DNA of 64,000 nt. It comes from Streptomyces typhae. Lineage in GTDB: Bacteria; Actinomycetota; Actinomycetes; Streptomycetales; Streptomycetaceae. The stretch is taken from contig NZ_WPNZ01000004.1 in the NCBI RefSeq assembly GCF_009755605.1, positions 248,001 through 312,000 of the forward strand, in the 5' to 3' direction. Each line of letters opens with the position of its first letter. Position 1 is the first letter of the stretch. Shown piece after piece: positions 60,284 through 64,000 of this stretch. The translations under genes were made by a program, and so were the position numbers. The notes below the pieces were generated by a model. That model was given only the letters and a program-made list of their open reading frames with translations, was not told the origin of the DNA and did not search any database.

Positions 60284-60826
60284 ATGCTGCACGAGAGCAC
60301 GGACGGCGCCCAGGGCCCCGACGGGGACGAGCTGACGGTCCCGATGGCATGGCTGTACGCCGAGTACATCGCGGACGAGTTGCTGCGCACCGGCGACCTG
60401 ATGCCGCCCACGTCGTTCGAGTACCGGGCCGGGCGCGACGCCCTCGCGCTCACCATCTTCCTGTCGGACACGCACGGGGAGCTGTCCTGCGTCCGCGTCG
60501 TCTCGCAGCTGGAGACCTGGCTCTCGCTGACGGCGTACGACCAGCCGTGGCAGGAGTGGGTGCGCGAGCGCCTGGACGGCCGCGGCGCCGACGCGGCGGC
60601 CGCGGGCGGCCCCGCACCCGATCTCGTGCTCGCCGAGGCCGCCTGGCGCTGGCTCGAGGAGACGGAACTGCTCGCCCCCGACCTGGACGCCGTCTCCGGG
60701 GAGCCGGACCCGGGCGCCGGGCACGGGGACGCCGGGGACGACGACGAGGACCACGTACCGAAGGTGTGGACGGCCGCGTGGCAGCTCGGACTGCCGCTCG
60801 GACACCTGGCCATCCAGCTGTTCTGA
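60284..60826 (+). CDS. Acidic protein of unknown function
   Basis: The 180-residue product begins MLHESTDGAQGPDGDEL. It contains a mixed alpha/beta segment (AWLYAEYIADELLRTGDLMPP, DALALTIFLSDTHGELSCVRVV, YDQPWQEWVRERLD) and an acidic Gly/Asp-rich linker (about residues 137-158). It ends with a hydrophobic helix-like stretch (VWTAAWQLGLPLGHLAIQLF). No known domain was recognised. Both GTG 60281 and ATG 60284 are possible starts, with AGGAAGGCGGAG just upstream. It is the first of a pair with an anti-sigma-like gene 117 bases downstream. Confidence 0.7.
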   Translation: MLHESTDGAQGPDGDELTVPMAWLYAEYIADELLRTGDLMPPTSFEYRAGRDALALTIFLSDTHGELSCVRVVSQLETWLSLTAYDQPWQEWVRERLDGRGADAAAAGGPAPDLVLAEAAWRWLEETELLAPDLDAVSGEPDPGAGHGDAGDDDEDHVPKVWTAAWQLGLPLGHLAIQLF

Positions 60827-60943
60827 CCCCGGGCGGGCCGACCGCCGCGGCCACGAGCCCGCGGTCGACGGCCCCTTGAACGATTCCGCGGCCGCTTGCG
60901 TACGGGAGGGCAAGGAGCACCCTCACCGACAAGGACCACCACC

Positions 60944-61597
60944 ATGCGGCCCCTGGAGCGGCATCGCGACGCCGGCGCCTACGCGCTCGGCGTCCTCGAC
61001 GCGGCGGACGCCTTCCGCTTCGAGGACCACCTCGTGGAGTGCGGGACCTGCCGGGCACGGGTCGCCGACCTGGACCTGCCCGCGCGGGCCCTGCGGGCCC
61101 ACGGCAGGTCCGTGCCCCACGTCCTGGACCCGGCCGCGCCGCCCACCGCCCGGCTGCTCGGGCGGCTCCTCGACACGGCGGGGCACGACCGGCGGCAGCG
61201 GCGGCTCGTGCGCCTCCGTCGCGGGCTGGGCGCCGTCGCCGCGGCCGTGGCTCTCACCGCCGGGTCCGCCGTGGCCGTACGGGACGCGGGCGGCGGCCCG
61301 CAGCCGCTGCGGGCCGCCGCGCACGACGACCGCACCCGGGTCGCGGCCGTGCTCACGGCACGGGAGCGGGAGTGGGGGACGGAGGTCGGGCTCCGGGTGC
61401 GGGACGAGGGCCCGGCGCGCGTCTGCGAACTGGTCGCCGTCGGCACGGACGGGTCCCGGGACGCCGTGACGACCTGGCGGGGACCGGGCCGGGAGATGGA
61501 GACCGGCGGCGGCACCGGGCTCCGCCCGGGACGGATCGAGCGGTTCGAGGTACGGGCCGCGGGAGGCGGGCGGCTGCTCACGCTGCGGCCGCGCTGA
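60944..61597 (+). CDS. Zinc-finger (ZAS/zf-HC2) anti-sigma-like membrane protein
   Basis: The 217-residue protein starts with a ZAS domain: HRDAGAYALGVLDAADAFRF, then His29, Cys33 and Cys36 in FEDHLVECGTC. These form the H-x3-C-x2-C motif of zinc-binding anti-sigma factors. One membrane helix follows (LGAVAAAVALTAGSAVAV, about 95-113), with the rest outside the cell. This is the layout of a transmembrane anti-sigma factor for an ECF sigma, but no sigma gene is adjacent. ATG 60944 is preceded by AAGGACCACC; the earlier AAGGAG belongs to a longer leader. Confidence 0.82.
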   Translation: MRPLERHRDAGAYALGVLDAADAFRFEDHLVECGTCRARVADLDLPARALRAHGRSVPHVLDPAAPPTARLLGRLLDTAGHDRRQRRLVRLRRGLGAVAAAVALTAGSAVAVRDAGGGPQPLRAAAHDDRTRVAAVLTAREREWGTEVGLRVRDEGPARVCELVAVGTDGSRDAVTTWRGPGREMETGGGTGLRPGRIERFEVRAAGGGRLLTLRPR

Positions 61598-61657
61598 GTG
61601 GGGGCAACCCCGGAACAGGGGACCGGGGTTGCCCCGCCCGGAGCCGGACGCCGACCG

Positions 61658-62518
61658 CTACTTGAGGAAGCGGGACGTCCGGCGGTCGGCCAGGGGCTTG
61701 CCGCCGGTCTGGCACGTCGGGCAGTACTGCAACGAGGAGTCGGCGAAGGACACCTCGCGGACGGTGTCGCCGCACACCGGACAGGGCTCCCCCGTGCGCC
61801 CGTGCACCCGCAGGCCGGACTTCTTCTCCGACTTCAGCCGGGCCGCGGCGACACCCCGCGACCGCTCGACGGCCTCTTCGAGCGTCGCGCGCAGCGCCGC
61901 GTACAACTCCCGCGTCTCCGTCGCGGTCAGGCTCCCCGCGAGCTTGTACGGCGACATGCGGGCGGCGTGCAGGATCTCGTCGCTGTAGGCGTTGCCGATG
62001 CCCGCGATCAGGCCCTGGTCGCGCAACGCGCCCTTGATGCGGCGCCGTTCCCCGCGCAGCAGCTCCGCGAACCTCTCCTCCGTGAAGTCCGCCGCCAGCG
62101 GGTCGGGGCCGAGGCGGGCGATGCCGGGGAGCGCCGCCGGGTCCTCGGTGACGTACACGGCGAGCCGCTTCTGCGTGCCGGCCTCCGTGAGGTCGAAGCC
62201 CGCCCCGGTCTCCAGGGCCACGCGCAGCGCCAGGGGGCCCTTGCCGGGCCGGGGCACGCCGCTAGGCAGCGGGTCCTGCCACCGCAGCCAGCCCGCGCGG
62301 GCGAGGTGCGTGACGAGCTGGGGCCCGCCGGTGTCGACGGCGAGGAACTTGCCGTACCGGGCGACGCCCGTGACCGTCCTGCCTTCGAGCGCGGTCACCG
62401 GCGGGTCGTACGTCTTGAGGACGCTGATCGCGACCGGCAGGACCCGCACGATCTCGTGCCCGGTCAGCTCCCCGTCGAGGAAGTCCCGCAGCGCCTGTAC
62501 CTCGGGCAGTTCCGGCAT
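61658..62518 (-). CDS. Fpg/Nei-family DNA glycosylase
   Basis: The 286-residue enzyme has the family start MPELPEVQALRDFL, with Pro2 as the nucleophile and Glu3 essential. The catalytic Lys lies in ARYGKFLAVDTG, the H2TH region in GIGNAYSDEILHAARMSP, and the C-terminal zinc finger in CPVCGDT with YCPTCQTGG and the DNA-contacting RRTSRF. It removes oxidised bases and nicks the strand. The gene lies 7 bases downstream of the SpoIIE phosphatase stop and is likely co-transcribed, linking repair to a stress-signalling gene. Confidence 0.94.
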   Translation of the reverse strand: MPELPEVQALRDFLDGELTGHEIVRVLPVAISVLKTYDPPVTALEGRTVTGVARYGKFLAVDTGGPQLVTHLARAGWLRWQDPLPSGVPRPGKGPLALRVALETGAGFDLTEAGTQKRLAVYVTEDPAALPGIARLGPDPLAADFTEERFAELLRGERRRIKGALRDQGLIAGIGNAYSDEILHAARMSPYKLAGSLTATETRELYAALRATLEEAVERSRGVAAARLKSEKKSGLRVHGRTGEPCPVCGDTVREVSFADSSLQYCPTCQTGGKPLADRRTSRFLK

Positions 62519-62525
62519 CGGTCGT

Positions 62526-64000
62526 TCACCCTTCGTCCGCCGCGCCGCGCGCGGGCACCACGAACTCGCACCAGACGCACTTGCCGCCGCCCCGCGAGTC
62601 CACCCCCCACACGTCCGCGAGCCGGTCCACGAGCAGCAGTCCGCGCCCCGACACCCCGTCGTCGGAGGCCTCGCGGAGCCGGGGCAGCGCGCTGGAGGAG
62701 TCGTCGACGTCGACGCGCAGCCGCCGGTCCGCCGCCGACACCACGCGCAGGGTGACGATCGCGGGCCCGTCGGTGTGCATGAGGGCGTTCGTGATCAGCT
62801 CGTCGGCGGCCAGCTCGATCTCGTCGGCGCGGTCGCGGGCGCCCCACGCGCGCACCGCGGCCCGGATCATGTGCCGTGCCTCCGCGAGGGCCTCTGGGTC
62901 GTTCGGGGCGACGTGCTGCTGGAGCCGGCCGCCGGAGCGCGGCGCGTCCGCGGTGCGGCGGCGCAGCAGGAGCAGCGCCGCGTCGTCGTCGCCGCGCCCG
63001 TCGTCGGCCCGTCCGCACAGCAGGTCGGCCAGTTCCTGGAGGTCCCGCGGCCCGACGGAGACCAGTGCGGCGAGGGCCTGGGTGCCGTCGTCGAGGTCCT
63101 CGCCGGGCTCCTCGACGAGGCCGTCGGTGTACAGCAGCAGGGTCTGGCCCGGGTCGAGTTCGACGGTGGTGGCGGGGTAGTCGAGCCGCCCGAACTCCGC
63201 GGACAGGCCGAGCGGCAGGCCGCCCTCCACGGGCACCCGGCGGCAGGTGCCGTCGGTGAGCCGCAGCAGCGGGTCGATGTGCCCGGCGCGCACCAGCTGC
63301 ACCACGCCGGTGCTGAGGTCGGCCTCCGCGTACAGGCAGGTCACGAAGCGGTCGGTGTCCAGCTCGTGCAGGAAACCGGAGGCGCGCGCCATCACGGTGG
63401 CGGGGGTGTGGCCCTCGGCGGCGTACGCGCGCAGCACGATGCGGAGCTGGCCCATGACCGCCGCCGCGTGCGTGTCGTGGCCCTGTACGTCGCCGATGAC
63501 GGCGCCGACGCGGCCGCCGGGCAGCGGGATCACGTCGTACCAGTCGCCGCCGATGTCGCGGCCGAGTGCCGCGCTGCGGTAGCGCACGGCGATGTCGGCG
63601 CCGGGCACGCCGGGGATGGTGCGGGGCAGCATGGCCTGCTGGAGGCCCTGCGCGAGGTCCTTCTCCTGCTCGTACAGCATGGCCCGCTGGAGGCTCTGCG
63701 CGATGCTGCTGCCGAGGGCCACGAGGACGGTGCGCTCCTCCTGTGTGAAGCCGGTGCGGTCCTGGTAGAGCAGGCCGAGCACGGCGAGCGGCTTGGCCTG
63801 GGCGATCAGCGGCAGATAGGCGGCCGAGGTGATGCCGAGGTGCTCGATGTGCGGCCACAGCTGCGGGTAGGAGGAGGCGAAGTCCTCCGGCGTCTCGATG
63901 TAGCGCGGCGCCAGCGTGCGCACCACCTCGCCCATGGGGTACGGCTCGTCGACGCGGGTGAGCCGGGTGCCCGGTACGTAGCCCTCCGGTGGGCCCTCCG
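62526..64000 (-). CDS. SpoIIE phosphatase with GAF and HATPase domains (5' end beyond window)
   Basis: The frame is open to the window edge, so the N-terminus is missing; the visible part is ~490 residues. It shows the end of a GAF domain (ITSAAYLPLIAQAKPLAVLG), a SpoIIE/RsbU phosphatase domain (GRDIGGDWYDVIPLP, AVIGDVQGHDTHAA, LLLYTDGLVEEPG, GDDDAALLLLRRR) and a C-terminal RsbW-like ATPase (ELAADELITNALMHTD, VDDSSSALPRL, GRGLLLVDRLADVWGV). Such fusions act as phosphatase and kinase in one chain in partner-switch control of anti-anti-sigma proteins. The first Met seen at 63935 is internal. Confidence 0.9.
   Translation of the reverse strand, partial: EGPPEGYVPGTRLTRVDEPYPMGEVVRTLAPRYIETPEDFASSYPQLWPHIEHLGITSAAYLPLIAQAKPLAVLGLLYQDRTGFTQEERTVLVALGSSIAQSLQRAMLYEQEKDLAQGLQQAMLPRTIPGVPGADIAVRYRSAALGRDIGGDWYDVIPLPGGRVGAVIGDVQGHDTHAAAVMGQLRIVLRAYAAEGHTPATVMARASGFLHELDTDRFVTCLYAEADLSTGVVQLVRAGHIDPLLRLTDGTCRRVPVEGGLPLGLSAEFGRLDYPATTVELDPGQTLLLYTDGLVEEPGEDLDDGTQALAALVSVGPRDLQELADLLCGRADDGRGDDDAALLLLRRRTADAPRSGGRLQQHVAPNDPEALAEARHMIRAAVRAWGARDRADEIELAADELITNALMHTDGPAIVTLRVVSAADRRLRVDVDDSSSALPRLREASDDGVSGRGLLLVDRLADVWGVDSRGGGKCVWCEFVVPARGAADEG

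Overview
The window is chromosomal DNA of a Streptomyces-type actinomycete. GC is very high, start codons include many GTG and at least one TTG, and stops are mostly TGA. WhiB, a SigB-like sigma factor, SpoIIE phosphatases, a class F sortase, ergothioneine genes, LysX and an 'SCO0930 family' lipoprotein are all present. From memory, thioredoxin/flavoprotein, egtABCD, sdhCAB, rmdA and the lipoprotein follow the order of roughly SCO0885-SCO0930 in the left arm of the S. coelicolor chromosome. That synteny was not searched.

Layout. 1-4.7 kb is a gene-poor scar: an intact IS5-family element (64-1491) has truncated a secreted-protein gene, and beyond it lies an IS21 transposase remnant in unremarkable non-coding DNA. 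4.7-15.2 kb holds pirin, a PRC-barrel protein, an SDR/DUF2867 protein, a TPR protein, a two-component system, a glycosyltransferase, two fused-end crcB genes, an APH-like kinase and a WhiB protein. A ~700-bp repeat tract follows. 15.9-22.1 kb carries a flavoprotein disulfide reductase and thioredoxin (divergent), a LacI regulator, an amidase, a small unknown and a TIGR02452 protein.

22.3-26.9 kb is the overlapping ergothioneine operon egtABCD. 27-38.7 kb has a lone sugar-binding lipoprotein, dodecin, a HAD phosphatase, a GAF-SpoIIE phosphatase divergent from a SigB-type sigma factor, amidase/TetR with an operator-like site, an LLM flavin enzyme, a short UvrA-like ATPase and a Tat-exported MBL hydrolase. 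38.8-47.6 kb is sdhCAB divergent from a LysR regulator, then the c-di-GMP protein RmdA coupled to a DUF574 methyltransferase, and the SCO0930-type lipoprotein with a double palindrome upstream. 47.9-52.1 kb is a cell-surface cluster: a Pro-rich protein, DUF4239, two related small secreted proteins and a class F sortase. 52.1-64 kb has a Tat polysaccharide deacetylase, LysX, a universal stress protein, an amino-acid permease, CapA, an unknown, a ZAS anti-sigma-like protein, an Fpg/Nei glycosylase and a truncated SpoIIE phosphatase.

Recurring themes are redox and stress functions (thioredoxin, ergothioneine, stress sigma/phosphatases, Fpg, USP) and envelope functions (LysX, deacetylase, CapA, sortase). 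Short tandem repeats and loopless palindromes are unusually frequent in intergenic DNA and in disordered protein segments. No tRNA, rRNA or CRISPR array was seen.
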